In this document: positions 1 through 8,462 of the stretch, piece after piece | Layout: each line of letters begins with the position of its first letter | How positions within the stretch are numbered: the first letter of the stretch is position 1 | Assembly (NCBI RefSeq): GCF_019145205.1 | Contig: NZ_JAHSTT010000019.1 | Span: 1 to 64,000 of the forward strand | Length of the DNA: 64,000 nt | Direction of reading: 5' to 3' | From: Pseudomonas khavaziana | GTDB lineage: Bacteria; Pseudomonadota; Gammaproteobacteria; Pseudomonadales; Pseudomonadaceae | Translations under genes and position numbers: made by a program | The notes under the pieces: generated by a model | What the model was told of the DNA's origin: nothing | Seen by the model: only the letters and a program-made list of their open reading frames with translations | Databases searched by the model: none

Positions 1-97
1 TTGGCTTCGATGAACTGAAGCAACTTGCTGCCGAAAACTTCATAACTCGTTGTTTACCAAAGAGTTTTCCGTTTCGACTGCGCCGGAAGTGGGGCGA

Positions 98-125
98 ATT
101 ATAGGCTTTCAAATTTTGCCGTCAA
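98..125 (-). promoter_or_regulatory. Strong stable-RNA-type sigma70 promoter firing leftward
   Basis: On the minus strand TTGACG (plus 120-125) and a perfect TATAAT (plus 98-103) are separated by 16 bp and followed by a GC-rich discriminator (TCGCCCC). This is the layout of growth-rate and ppGpp-controlled rRNA or tRNA promoters. Transcription would start near base 91 and leave the window, so 1-91 would be a leader. I infer an rRNA operon or similar stable RNA just to the left; the RNA itself is not visible. Confidence 0.7.
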
Positions 126-201
126 GGCTTAATTCAGGTTTTCTATCAATACAGCTGCAAACTCTATGATCCTTCTATATCGAAAGACTTAAACGGCAAA
201 T

Positions 202-219
202 TGAGCAATATATTGCTCA
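202..219. promoter_or_regulatory. Perfect 18-bp palindrome upstream of the rhtA-like gene
   Basis: TGAGCAATATATTGCTCA is a perfect palindrome lying about 65 bp before the start of the exporter pseudogene, between two divergent transcription units. There is no T-tract, so it looks like an operator for a dimeric regulator rather than a terminator. The binding protein is unknown. Confidence 0.4.
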
Positions 220-285
220 TTACTGAACAGTTAAGCATCATAGCGACATCTGCTCATCGACTATGACTTCGGAAGAACACCTCCA

Positions 286-1173
286 ATGACCTCCCCTCCC
301 CGCGGCCTGGCCTGCGCACTGTTTCCCGTCGGCCTGCTGTTGATCGCTATGGCATCCATCCAATCCGGTGCCTCACTGGCCAAGAGCATGTTTCCTATTG
401 TCGGCGCGCAAGGCACTACTACCCTGCGCTTGATCTTCGCCAGCGTGATCATGCTGCTTCTATTACGCCCATGGCGCGCCAAGCTGACGGCTAAGTCCCT
501 GCGCACAGTGATCATCTAAGGAATGGCGCTGGGTGGCATGAACTTCCTCTTCTATATGTCCCTGCGCACCGTGCCCTTGGGAATTGCTGTAGCACTGGAA
601 TTCACAGGCCCGCTCGCCGTCGCTATCTACGCGTCGCGGCGAGCAGTCGACTTCCTCTGGATTGCCCTCGCTGCCATCGGTCTGCTCCTTCTAATCCCAA
701 TGGGCGAGACCAGCAGCGGTATCGACTGGGCTGGGGCCGCTTACGCGCTCGGAGCAGGCGTATGCTGGGCGCTCTATATCCTGTTTGGCCAAAAGGCGGG
801 GAATGACAACGGTATCCAGACCGCCGCCCTCGGCGTAATGATTGCAGCCCTGTTCGTAGCGCCGATCGGCATCGTGCATGCCGGCGCCGCATTGCTGACG
901 CCCGCCCTGATTCCTATCGCCATTGGCGTTGCGATTCTGTCGACGGCCTTGCCCTATACGTTGGAGATGGTCGCACTGACTCGCCTTCCCGCACGCACGT
1001 TCGGTACGCTGATGAGTATCGAACCGGCGTTCGGCGCTCTCTCCGGCCTGTTCTTCCTGCATGAGCACCTATCCCTCGCCCAGTGGCTGGCGATTACCTG
1101 CATTATCCTGGCTTCCGTGGGCGCCACTTTGACGATGCGCAACGAATCACAACCGCTGGTGCCCGCCGACTGA
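286..1173 (+). pseudogene. rhtA: RhtA/EamA-family threonine-homoserine exporter, broken by a nonsense codon
   Basis: The reading frame encodes a 10-helix DMT-superfamily (double EamA) inner-membrane exporter resembling RhtA, which exports threonine and homoserine. The frame is intact except for one TAA at 517-519; it resumes at once with GGA ATG in the same frame and continues 650 bases to a normal C-terminus. The codon before MALGGMNFLFYMSL would normally be Tyr (TAT or TAC), so a single base change explains the stop. A C-terminal piece could restart at ATG 523 but would lack the first two helices. It could be a real pseudogene or a sequencing error. Confidence 0.8.
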
Positions 1174-1334
1174 CCTCTTTAACAACAGCTCTGGTATTTG
1201 CCGCTCATTTAGGCCATGTTTAAGCCGTAACCGAATGTCATTCATGGAGAATTTCGACACGGACAGCATGAACGCTACGCTCGAGAGCGAGTAAGTGGCT
1301 CTGTTCTTTTGCGGAGCGGCTATTAAGGATGGGA

Positions 1335-1616
1335 ATGAAACGAATTTTGATACTGTTGCTGGTTGTGGGCATCGCTGGCTGTGCTGCAACCACAAAAACA
1401 GAAGTGAAACGGGGCAAAAAAGGGCTGCACATCAACTGTTCTGGCCTGTCCTCCTCCTGGGACCAGTGCTACACCAGTGCAGCCAATTCATGCGGCGCCA
1501 AGGGTTATCGAGTGATCGCCAAATCCGGCGACAACTCCGAGGAGCCTGGGGACTATCCCTTCGGCCTCAATCCTGCCGGCTATACCAGCCGTAGTATGAT
1601 CGTCATCTGTAAATAG
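1335..1616 (+). CDS. Small secreted lipoprotein, function unknown
   Basis: A 93-residue protein with a lipoprotein signal: a short basic start, hydrophobic ILILLLVVGIAG and a lipobox ending at Cys. It should be lipid-anchored in the envelope. The mature part has several further Cys (CSGLSSSWDQC, CGAKGY), which may form disulfides. The start at 1335 is chosen because AAGGA (1325-1329) sits 5 bp before it; an ATG at 1329 overlaps that Shine-Dalgarno. Similar small lipoproteins are common in Pseudomonas, but I cannot name a function. Confidence 0.7.
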   Translation: MKRILILLLVVGIAGCAATTKTEVKRGKKGLHINCSGLSSSWDQCYTSAANSCGAKGYRVIAKSGDNSEEPGDYPFGLNPAGYTSRSMIVICK

Positions 1617-1620
1617 CTGC

Positions 1621-1644
1621 CGAGCAGCCTCTCTTGGCTGCTCG
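1621..1644 (+). terminator. Hairpin after the lipoprotein gene
   Basis: CGAGCAGCC and GGCTGCTCG form a perfect 9-bp stem 4 bases after the stop codon. The following sequence is not T-rich, so this may be a weak terminator or an mRNA-stabilising hairpin. Confidence 0.45.
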
Positions 1645-1727
1645 TCTCAAATTCCCACCACATTCCAAATGCCTTTTGCGACACGGCGGCTAAACTCCTG
1701 CTCGATCATCGATCCAATGGAGTTCCC

Positions 1728-2459
1728 ATGACGCACAACAAGAAAGTCGTATTGGTAGTCGGTGCAGGTGACGCAACCGGTGGCGCCATCGCCAAGCGCT
1801 TTGCCCGCGAAGGCTACATTGCCTGCGTTACCCGGCGCAGCGCCGACAAACTGCAACCCCTGGTAGACAGTATCCAATCGGCAGGCGGTGAGGCCCACGG
1901 CTTTGCCTGTGACGCACGTAAAGAAGAAGACGTTGTCGCACTGGTCGAGCAAATCGAGACCGAACTGGGGCCTATTGAAGCGTTTGTCTTCAACATCGGC
2001 GCCAACGTGCCTTGCAGCATTCTGGAAGAAACCCCACGCAAATATTTCAAAATCTGGGAAATGGCGTGTTTTTCCGGTTTCTTGAATGCACGTGAAGTTG
2101 CCAAGCGAATGGTCACCCGTAACCGCGGCACCCTCCTGTTCACCGGCGCGACTGCGGGCTTGCGCGGAGCCGCAGGGTTCGCCGCGTTCGCCGGTGCAAA
2201 GCACGGTATTCGCGCCCTCGCCCAAAGCATGGCGCGGGAATTAGGCCCGATGGGCATCCACGTCGCCCATGTAGTGGTCGACGGGGCCATCGATACCGAC
2301 TTCATTCGCGAGAACTTCCCGCAAAAATACGCCCTCAAGGACCAGGACGGCATTCTCAACCCAGACCACATTGCCGACAACTACTGGTACCTGCATAGCC
2401 AGCCACGTGACGCGTGGACGTTCGAACTGGATCTGCGCCCCTGGAACGAACCCTGGTAG
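1728..2459 (+). CDS. SDR-family protein lacking the catalytic Ser and Tyr
   Basis: A 243-residue Rossmann-fold short-chain dehydrogenase/reductase homologue. The cofactor motif VGAGDATGG is at residues 11-19 and an NxG-type motif (NIGANV) follows near residue 90. At the catalytic site, where classical SDRs have Ser and YxxxK, this protein has Ala141 and FAGAK (Phe154, Lys158). Only the Lys is kept, so standard hydride-transfer chemistry is doubtful. It is followed 36 bp later by a DsbA-family isomerase gene on the same strand, suggesting a two-gene operon. The true substrate is unknown; it could bind NAD(P)H as a regulator or use altered chemistry. Confidence 0.8.
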   Translation: MTHNKKVVLVVGAGDATGGAIAKRFAREGYIACVTRRSADKLQPLVDSIQSAGGEAHGFACDARKEEDVVALVEQIETELGPIEAFVFNIGANVPCSILEETPRKYFKIWEMACFSGFLNAREVAKRMVTRNRGTLLFTGATAGLRGAAGFAAFAGAKHGIRALAQSMARELGPMGIHVAHVVVDGAIDTDFIRENFPQKYALKDQDGILNPDHIADNYWYLHSQPRDAWTFELDLRPWNEPW

Positions 2460-2494
2460 CACGCCCCTATAACAATAAGCAGCGAGTATCGACC

Positions 2495-3085
2495 ATGAGT
2501 AAAACCCTGGAGTTTTTCTTCGATCTGGGCAGCCCTGCCACTTACCTGGCCTACACCCAGCTGCCGGCTCTCTGCGCCGAAACCGGCGCACAGCTGGTGT
2601 ATCGCCCGATGCTGTTGGGTGGCGTATTCAAAGCCACTGGCAATGCCTCACCGATCATGGTGCCGGCCAAGGGGCGCTATATGCTGGATGACCTGGCGCG
2701 GTACGCCAAACGCTACAACGTGACACTTAGGTTCAACCCGCACTTCCCCATCAATACACTGGTACTGATGCGCGCAATCACCGGCATGCAAATCCACCAG
2801 CCTGAGCGCTTCCTCGACTTTATCGATTGCCTGTTCCGTGCGCTCTGGGTAGAAGGCCGTCACCTGGGCGATCCCGAGGTGGTGGCCAGCGTACTCAGCG
2901 AACAGGGGTTCGATCCAGGGCAAGTACTGGCCCTGTCCAATGACGAAGCCGTCAAGAACACCCTCAAGGACAACACCGAACAAGCCGTTAAACGCGGCGT
3001 GTTCGGTGCCCCCAGCTTTTTTGTGGGCGATCAGCTGTTCTTTGGCCAGGACCGTCTGGACTTTGTGCGCGAAGCCCTCAGCTAG
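2495..3085 (+). CDS. 2-hydroxychromene-2-carboxylate isomerase family (DsbA/kappa-GST fold)
   Basis: A 196-residue cytoplasmic protein beginning MSKTLEFFFDLGSPATYLAY, the hallmark of the HCCA isomerase/kappa-class GST family: a thioredoxin fold with inserted helices and an active-site Ser in the first loop, usually glutathione-dependent. The C-terminal GAPSFFVGDQLFFGQDRLD block is typical of the family. In naphthalene degradation such enzymes isomerise HCCA, but no aromatic pathway genes are nearby, so the substrate here is open. The ATG at 2495 is chosen because the conserved N-terminus starts there; longer versions overlap the SDR gene. Confidence 0.8.
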   Translation: MSKTLEFFFDLGSPATYLAYTQLPALCAETGAQLVYRPMLLGGVFKATGNASPIMVPAKGRYMLDDLARYAKRYNVTLRFNPHFPINTLVLMRAITGMQIHQPERFLDFIDCLFRALWVEGRHLGDPEVVASVLSEQGFDPGQVLALSNDEAVKNTLKDNTEQAVKRGVFGAPSFFVGDQLFFGQDRLDFVREALS

Positions 3086-3092
3086 ATTTCGC

Positions 3093-3118
3093 TTGCAGCC
3101 GGCACGCGCCGGCTGCAA
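3093..3118. terminator. Bidirectional terminator between convergent genes
   Basis: TTGCAGCCGGC and GCCGGCTGCAA form a perfect 11-bp stem with a 4-base loop between the stop codons of two convergent genes. Confidence 0.65.
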
Positions 3119-3122
3119 CAAA

Positions 3123-4931
3123 TCAAATAGCCACAGTGCGCACCTGCAGCCACTCGAGCGCCGCACCACTGAGCAACGGGCTCAAGCGCTCACGCACTTG
3201 GGCGTGGTAGGCGTTGAACCACTCGCGCTCGTCTGCCGTCAGCAGCGACGGCTCCAGGCAACGGGTATCAATCGGGCACAGGGTCAGGGTTTCGAACTTG
3301 AGGAATTCGCCAAACTCGGTCTTGCCCGCTTCACGGTTCAGTACCAGGTTTTCAATACGCACGCCCCAACGGCCAGGACGATAAGTACCTGGTTCAATCG
3401 AAGTAATCATCCCCGGCTGCATCGCCGTTTGTGGCGCAGCAACGGCCTGGTAGGCAATGACCTGCGGGCCCTCATGCACATTGAGGAAATAACCTACGCC
3501 ATGACCTGTGCCGTGGCCGTAGTCCACCCCTTCGGCCCAGATCGGCGCACGGGCAATGGCGTCCAGCAACGGTGACAGAATGCCTTTGGGGAAGTGCGCA
3601 CGGGACAGGGCAATCACACCCTTGAGCACCCGTGTGCAATCGCGTTTCTGCTCTGCACTCGGCGTACCGATGGGCACCATCCGCGTGATGTCGGTGGTCC
3701 CACCCAGGTATTGGCCACCCGAGTCGATCAACAACAAGCCATCCCCTTCGATCAGCGCGTGCTCTTCTTCGGTGGCGTGGTAGTGCGGCATGGCGCCATT
3801 GGCGTTGAACGCGGCAATGGTGTTGAAGCTCAGCGACACATAGCCAGGGCGACGGGTACGCGCAGCGGTCAGGTGTTCGTCGATAGTCAGTTCGGTAATG
3901 CGCTCGCGGCCCAGGGCGCTATCGAGCCAGGCGAAAAATTCGCACAATGCCGCGCCATCCTGCTCCATCGCCTGGCGGATATGTTCCGCGTCCGCCAGGC
4001 TCTTGCGCGATTTGGCAAGCGTGGTCGGGTTCAGACCTTCCACCAGCTTGACGCCAGCGTCGAGGTTTTCCAGCAAGCCTGCCGTCACGCGTGCGGGGTC
4101 CACCTGCAAGCTTGCACCCGACGGCACGGCACGCAGCGCATCGGCCACGTCGCTGTAGTCGCGCAAGGTCACGCCATCCTGCTCAAGCACGGCCCTCAGT
4201 TCGGCATCGACCTTGCCCAGCGCCACAAACAAGGTGGCCTGCTGTTGATTGATCAACGCAAAGGACACGAACACCGGATTGAACGACACATCACCGCCGC
4301 GCAGGTTGAATAACCAGGCGATGTCATCCAGTGTCGCGATGAAATGCCAATCGGCGCCCTTATCTTTCAAGCTGGCGCGCAATGCGGCAAGTTTCTCGCC
4401 ACGGCTGACGGTGGCTTGGGGCGGCAGATGCTGGTAGATCGGCTGGTTCGGCAGCGCCGGGCGGTCTTGCCAGACCTCGTTGAGCAGGTCGATATCGGTA
4501 CGCAAACGTGCACCGCGCTCGGCCAGCTTGCTACCAAGCGTACGCGCCGAGGCCACGGCCATGACCGCGCCATCCACGGCCACCACCCCGCCTTCCGGGG
4601 TTTGCTCGGCCAGCCACTCAAGCGGCCCAGGTTGGCCCGGTTGCAGTTTGACCAACTCGATACCGCTGCCCTTGAGTTCCTTGGTCGCCTGTTCCCAGTA
4701 GCGGCTATCAGCCCAGACCCCGGCGAAATCCGCCGTGACGATCAGTGTCCCCACCGAACCATGAAACCCTGACAACCATTGGCGCCCTTGCCAGTAACCC
4801 GGCAAGTATTCGGACAAGTGTGGGTCGGCCGATGGCACCAGCAGGGCATGAATGCCCTCGCGGTGCATCAGTTCACGGGTATGCGCCAGGCGCTGGGGAA
4901 CCGTTCCATGGGTCAAAGGCTGCGTACTCAT
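3123..4931 (-). CDS. pepP: Xaa-Pro aminopeptidase (M24B, three-domain type)
   Basis: A 602-residue metallo-aminopeptidase that removes N-terminal residues preceding proline. Two creatinase-like N-terminal domains are followed by a pita-bread M24 catalytic domain. The dinuclear metal ligands are visible in LLLIDSGG and GGTTDITRM (two Asp), YGHGTGHGVG (His), SIEPGTY (Glu) and GVRIENL (Glu). The length matches the roughly 600-residue XPNPEP1-type enzymes rather than the 440-residue E. coli PepP. No signal peptide, so cytoplasmic. It lies 50 bp downstream of the cysteine desulfurase gene on the same strand and may be co-transcribed with it. Confidence 0.9.
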   Translation of the reverse strand: MSTQPLTHGTVPQRLAHTRELMHREGIHALLVPSADPHLSEYLPGYWQGRQWLSGFHGSVGTLIVTADFAGVWADSRYWEQATKELKGSGIELVKLQPGQPGPLEWLAEQTPEGGVVAVDGAVMAVASARTLGSKLAERGARLRTDIDLLNEVWQDRPALPNQPIYQHLPPQATVSRGEKLAALRASLKDKGADWHFIATLDDIAWLFNLRGGDVSFNPVFVSFALINQQQATLFVALGKVDAELRAVLEQDGVTLRDYSDVADALRAVPSGASLQVDPARVTAGLLENLDAGVKLVEGLNPTTLAKSRKSLADAEHIRQAMEQDGAALCEFFAWLDSALGRERITELTIDEHLTAARTRRPGYVSLSFNTIAAFNANGAMPHYHATEEEHALIEGDGLLLIDSGGQYLGGTTDITRMVPIGTPSAEQKRDCTRVLKGVIALSRAHFPKGILSPLLDAIARAPIWAEGVDYGHGTGHGVGYFLNVHEGPQVIAYQAVAAPQTAMQPGMITSIEPGTYRPGRWGVRIENLVLNREAGKTEFGEFLKFETLTLCPIDTRCLEPSLLTADEREWFNAYHAQVRERLSPLLSGAALEWLQVRTVAI

Positions 4932-4980
4932 TGTGTCTCCTGCTAACCACTAATAATTGTTATGTACTGCAAATGATAAA

Positions 4981-6141
4981 TCAGACCGCCCAAAACGCCG
5001 GCGCGCTGGCCAGTGCAGCCTTGATCAGCCGTGCCGCTTCGTCGATGTCCTGTTCGGTGGTAAACCGGCCCAGGCTCAAACGGATAGTGCGTCCGGCGCT
5101 GCGAGCATCATGCCCCAAGGCCAGGAGCACATGGGACGGCGCGTTGCTTGCAGAATTGCACGCGGAAGTCGCGGAAAAGGCAACGCCCGCGCTCAGCGCG
5201 GCGGAATTGAATTCGCCTTCGCTGAACGTCAGGCTGAGGGTATGTGGAATACGCTGGGTGGGGCTGCCATTGAGACGCAGGCCGGCGACTGACGCCAGTT
5301 GGTCCAGCAGGCGCTGGCGCAGCGCAACAATCGTGGCCTTCTCATCAGCGAAGGACGCCGCCGCCAAGGCGAATGCTGTGCCCATACCCGCAATCTGATG
5401 GGTCGCCAGGGTGCCGGAACGCAAGCCCCCTTCATGACCACCACCGTGAATCTGCGCCAATACCCTCTGCTGTGCCCGAGGCCCGACGTACAACGCGCCG
5501 ATACCCTTGGGGCCGTACAGCTTGTGCGCTGAGAACGACATCAAGTCCACCGGCCACAGGGCCAGATCAATGGCCACCTTGCCCGCCCCTTGCGCCGCAT
5601 CCACATGCAACAAAGCGCCATGCTCACGCACACGGGCGCCGATGGCTGGGATGTCATTCAGGGTGCCCAGTTCGTTATTGACGAGCATCAGCGAGACCAG
5701 GAAGGTGTCCTCGCGCAGGGCTTCGCTGACGGCATCGACGCTGATCAAGCCGTGCGCATCCGGCACCAGGTAAGTCACCGCCACGCCGGCGTCCTGCAAT
5801 TGCCGCGCGGTGTCCAGCGTGGCCTTGTGCTCAATCTGGCTGGTGATGATATGCCCACCCGCCACACCACGGGCCTGGGCCACGCCCTTGAGCGCCAGGT
5901 TGTTGGATTCTGTAGCACCGGAGGTCCAGACGATCTGCTCGGGCTCGGCGCCGACCAACTCGGCGACCTGGCGACGCGCCTGCTCAACCGTATGCCGAGC
6001 AGCCTGGCCGAACGCATGGGAACTGGACGCAGGGTTACCGAAATTGGCATTGAAGCCCAGACACTCGACCATCACCTGGATAACCCGCTCATCCACCGGT
6101 GTGGTGGCGGCATAGTCGAAATACAACGGACGTTTATTCAT
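4981..6141 (-). CDS. Cysteine desulfurase (class V aminotransferase, NifS/IscS-like)
   Basis: A 386-residue PLP enzyme that takes sulfur from L-cysteine to give alanine and a persulfide for Fe-S clusters or thio-modification. Visible features are the N-terminal YFDYAATTPVD, a His-containing ASQIEHKATLDT-type region, the PLP-binding Lys in SFSAHKLYGPKG, and a Cys in the mobile loop (FSATSACNSASN). It is not in an isc or suf operon, so it is probably a secondary desulfurase. The start ATG at 6141 gives the canonical short N-terminus. The long leader upstream (to about 6320) has no gene. Confidence 0.85.
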   Translation of the reverse strand: MNKRPLYFDYAATTPVDERVIQVMVECLGFNANFGNPASSSHAFGQAARHTVEQARRQVAELVGAEPEQIVWTSGATESNNLALKGVAQARGVAGGHIITSQIEHKATLDTARQLQDAGVAVTYLVPDAHGLISVDAVSEALREDTFLVSLMLVNNELGTLNDIPAIGARVREHGALLHVDAAQGAGKVAIDLALWPVDLMSFSAHKLYGPKGIGALYVGPRAQQRVLAQIHGGGHEGGLRSGTLATHQIAGMGTAFALAAASFADEKATIVALRQRLLDQLASVAGLRLNGSPTQRIPHTLSLTFSEGEFNSAALSAGVAFSATSACNSASNAPSHVLLALGHDARSAGRTIRLSLGRFTTEQDIDEAARLIKAALASAPAFWAV

Positions 6142-6320
6142 GACGTTAAAAACTCGCAGAGCGTATTCCCGAGAGCAGCGTCTCAGGAGGCATCGACCAG
6201 AACAGAGGTCGTCAGGTTTAACTGATCGAGTGCCATTAAAGAAGGACCACTTTGTTTAAATGTGCGTAGGAACGCTCCTGAAATTCAGCTTAACAGGCTG
6301 AGGTAGCCCCATGGCAAACA

Positions 6321-6359
6321 AAAAGCCCGAGGTTCCTTGTGGGAAGCCTCGGGCTTTTT
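6321..6359. terminator. Intrinsic terminator
   Basis: AAAAGCCCGAGG and CCTCGGGCTTTTT form a 12-bp stem with a 14-base loop and T or A tracts on both sides. It serves the small lipoprotein gene on the minus strand (ends 6376) and may also stop leftover transcription from the left. Confidence 0.85.
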
Positions 6360-6375
6360 GCCGCAGGAAGCGGGC

Positions 6376-6645
6376 TCAACTGGGACGACCATGCACGACG
6401 ACGCTGCGCTCGGCGTTCATTTCACCGTGGTGATCAAAACCAAAGGGTTGCGGTGGCTGACCAAGCAACGCCGCGCGCTGGCGTTGATAGTCGTCAAACG
6501 ACAAACCACGGCGGCCCAGGGCTTCCAGAGCCAATTGTCTGGTTTCTTCCGCGGTATAAGGCCGTAGCTCCGGTGACGGCTGGGACGCACAACCTGCGAG
6601 GACAGAGGTGACAAGTAAAAAAGAAACAGCGAGCAAACGGTTCAT
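6376..6645 (-). CDS. Small lipoprotein, function unknown
   Basis: An 89-residue protein with a signal peptide (NRLLAVSFLLVTSVLAGC) and a clear lipobox LAGC, so lipid-anchored in the envelope. The mature part is polar, with a repeated Glu/Gln-rich helix (YTAEETRQLALEALGRRGLS). Terminated by the hairpin at 6321-6359. Similar short lipoproteins are found across Pseudomonas without known function. It is divergently placed from the sigma-54 activator gene, with about 260 bp of AT-rich sequence between them. Confidence 0.7.
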   Translation of the reverse strand: MNRLLAVSFLLVTSVLAGCASQPSPELRPYTAEETRQLALEALGRRGLSFDDYQRQRAALLGQPPQPFGFDHHGEMNAERSVVVHGRPS

Positions 6646-6904
6646 GGCAGAGGCCCTGCGAAGGTGGTTTCAAGTCAATGAACACAGGCTACTCCCGCCC
6701 CTTCGCGGTGAAAAATCACCGTCCGTGATAGTCGCTATCAACCGTTACGGCCTACCAGATAGCACCTTCTACTTATTCATTTTAGCTTTATAAATATAGA
6801 TATACGTTCGTTTACGGAATAACCATATCATTCTATACCTAACCCCCCGACGATATGAACCCGTCCCTGCCTATCCCGACGCTCCATTTCAAACAGAGGT
6901 GCCC

Positions 6905-8008
6905 ATGCAGCTTTTGACCCGCCCGCCCTCGCCCGCCCTCGCGACGTCGATCCCCGCCACGGCCCAGGTTTTCGAAGACTCCAAATCCCAGGCGTTGCTC
7001 GAACATATCCGGCAAGTGGCGCCGAGCGAAGCCAGCGTACTGATCATCGGCGAGACCGGCACCGGCAAGGAACTGGTGGCTCGGCATATCCACAACCTCA
7101 GCGCACGGCGCAACCGGCGGTTCGTGGCGGTGAACTGCGGAGCCTTCTCTGAATCCCTGGTGGAGGCCGAGCTGTTCGGCCACGAGAAAGGCGCGTTTAC
7201 CGGAGCCCTTTGCGCCAAGGCCGGCTGGTTCGAAGAAGCGGACGGCGGCACTTTGTTTCTCGATGAAATCGGTGACTTGCCGATGACCATTCAGGTCAAG
7301 TTGCTGCGGGTGTTGCAGGAGCGTGAAGTAGTGCGCCTGGGGTCGCGCAAGAGCATTCCTATCGATGTGCGGGTCTTGGCCGCCACCAACGTGCAACTGG
7401 AAAAGGCCATCAACGCCGGGCACTTCCGCGAAGACCTCTACTACCGCCTCGACGTGGTCAGCCTGGAGCTCAGCCCACTGCGCGAGCGCCCCGGCGATAT
7501 CCTGCCGTTGACCCGGCACTTTATCGAAACCTATAGCCGGCGCCTGGGCTACGGCCTGGCCACCATCAGCCGCGAAGCTGAGCACAAGCTCCGTAGCTAC
7601 AGCTGGCCGGGCAATATTCGCGAGCTGGAAAACGTGATTCACCACACGCTGCTGACCTGCCGCAACGGCGTGATCGAGCGCGACGACCTGCGCCTGTCGA
7701 ACCTGCGCATCAAGCGCCAGGACGACAGCCGGCATGGCTCCGATAACAGCGCCGAAGCCCTGCTGGCACGAACGTTTCAAAAGCTCTTCGAGGAGCAGGC
7801 CGGCGCCCTGCACGAAAAGGTCGAGGACGAGCTATTGCGCGCCGCTTACCACTTCAGCCATTACAACCAGGTGCACACTGCCAACCTGCTGGGCTTGAGC
7901 CGCAATGTGACGCGCACGCGCCTGATCAAGATCGGCGAGTTGGCAGTGAACAAGCGCCGGCCAGGGAAAAACCTGCAAGGCGAGCGAATGCTGCATCTAT
8001 CCATTTAG
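6905..8008 (+). CDS. sfnR: Sigma-54-dependent transcriptional activator, SfnR-like
   Basis: A 367-residue AAA+ enhancer-binding protein with no receiver or PAS domain. Walker A GETGTGKE is at residues 49-56 and the sigma-54 contact loop GAFTGA at 96-101; the second-region GGTLFLDEIGDLP (Walker B), an arginine-finger region and a Fis-type helix-turn-helix near the C-terminus (NLLGLSRNVTRTRL) follow. From memory the closest named relative is SfnR, which activates dimethyl-sulfone use under sulfur starvation in P. putida; that match is recognition, not a search. No sulfonate genes sit beside it. Lacking a sensor domain, it is probably controlled at the level of its own expression. ATG 6905 is preferred over ATG 6899 for its fit to the family N-terminus. 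Confidence 0.7.
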   Translation: MQLLTRPPSPALATSIPATAQVFEDSKSQALLEHIRQVAPSEASVLIIGETGTGKELVARHIHNLSARRNRRFVAVNCGAFSESLVEAELFGHEKGAFTGALCAKAGWFEEADGGTLFLDEIGDLPMTIQVKLLRVLQEREVVRLGSRKSIPIDVRVLAATNVQLEKAINAGHFREDLYYRLDVVSLELSPLRERPGDILPLTRHFIETYSRRLGYGLATISREAEHKLRSYSWPGNIRELENVIHHTLLTCRNGVIERDDLRLSNLRIKRQDDSRHGSDNSAEALLARTFQKLFEEQAGALHEKVEDELLRAAYHFSHYNQVHTANLLGLSRNVTRTRLIKIGELAVNKRRPGKNLQGERMLHLSI

Positions 8009-8362
8009 CCGGCAGTGCAACGCATCGTCCTGGCTGCGCTCAAAACTGCGCAGCACTTGGAACGAACCGAAGGTCACGGCCGTGGCCTGGTGAGAGCGGA
8101 TCAGCGTCCAGAAATCCGCATCGCCCTGCTCAAAGCACTTGAAGGCTGCCTCACCGGCCTCGCGGGATTGCCATTGCAGGTAATTGAGCACCCGCCGACC
8201 ATCATCGCTGACCTGTACGCTAGCGCTCAAAAAGCCGCCATGGCCGTCGGCCAGGCGCTCGCTCTGGGTGGTCAAGGCTGCCACCAGGGCGGATTGTTGA
8301 CGGGGTTCGATGTGAAATTCGATCAATTGGGTGAAGCTGCGATTTTTCTCTGATACCTGCAT
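7997..8362 (-). CDS. Antibiotic-biosynthesis-monooxygenase-family protein (SoxR target)
   Basis: A 121-residue ABM-fold protein, the ferredoxin-like dimeric family of small cofactor-independent monooxygenases and haem-degrading or quinone-acting enzymes. It has two ABM-like segments (FIEFHIEPRQQSALVAAL-type helix and YLQWQSREAGEAAF). The start at 8362 is chosen because a strong Shine-Dalgarno (AAAGGGG on the minus strand) sits just upstream; longer readings would run through the promoter. The gene faces soxR across a near-ideal sox box, and P. aeruginosa PA2274 beside soxR is a similar SoxR-induced monooxygenase. Likely role: handling redox-cycling compounds. Its 3' end overlaps the convergent sfnR-like gene by 12 bp. 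Confidence 0.8.
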   Translation of the reverse strand: MQVSEKNRSFTQLIEFHIEPRQQSALVAALTTQSERLADGHGGFLSASVQVSDDGRRVLNYLQWQSREAGEAAFKCFEQGDADFWTLIRSHQATAVTFGSFQVLRSFERSQDDALHCRLNG

Positions 8363-8411
8363 GAATACGCCCCTTTCTTTGTAGGCAGAATCTTGCGACT
8401 CGATGCCACGC

Positions 8412-8442
8412 AGGGTAAAACCTCTAGTTAAGTCGAGGTCAA
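8412..8442 (-). promoter_or_regulatory. SoxR-controlled promoter with sox box
   Basis: On the minus strand, TTGACC (-35, plus 8437-8442) and TACCCT (-10, plus 8412-8417) are separated by 19 bp, the stretched spacing typical of MerR-family promoters. The spacer region carries CCTCTAGTTAAGTCGAGG (8421-8438), close to the sox box CCTCAAGTTAACTTGAGG. It points at the monooxygenase gene; soxR itself starts 21 bp to the right of this site. Confidence 0.85.
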
Positions 8443-8462
8443 GCACTGTCTGGGAGTTTTTC

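Noticed and set aside
286..519. Treating the first 77 codons as a separate small membrane protein
   Set aside because: The downstream part is in the same frame and completes a known family, so a nonsense mutation is the simpler explanation.
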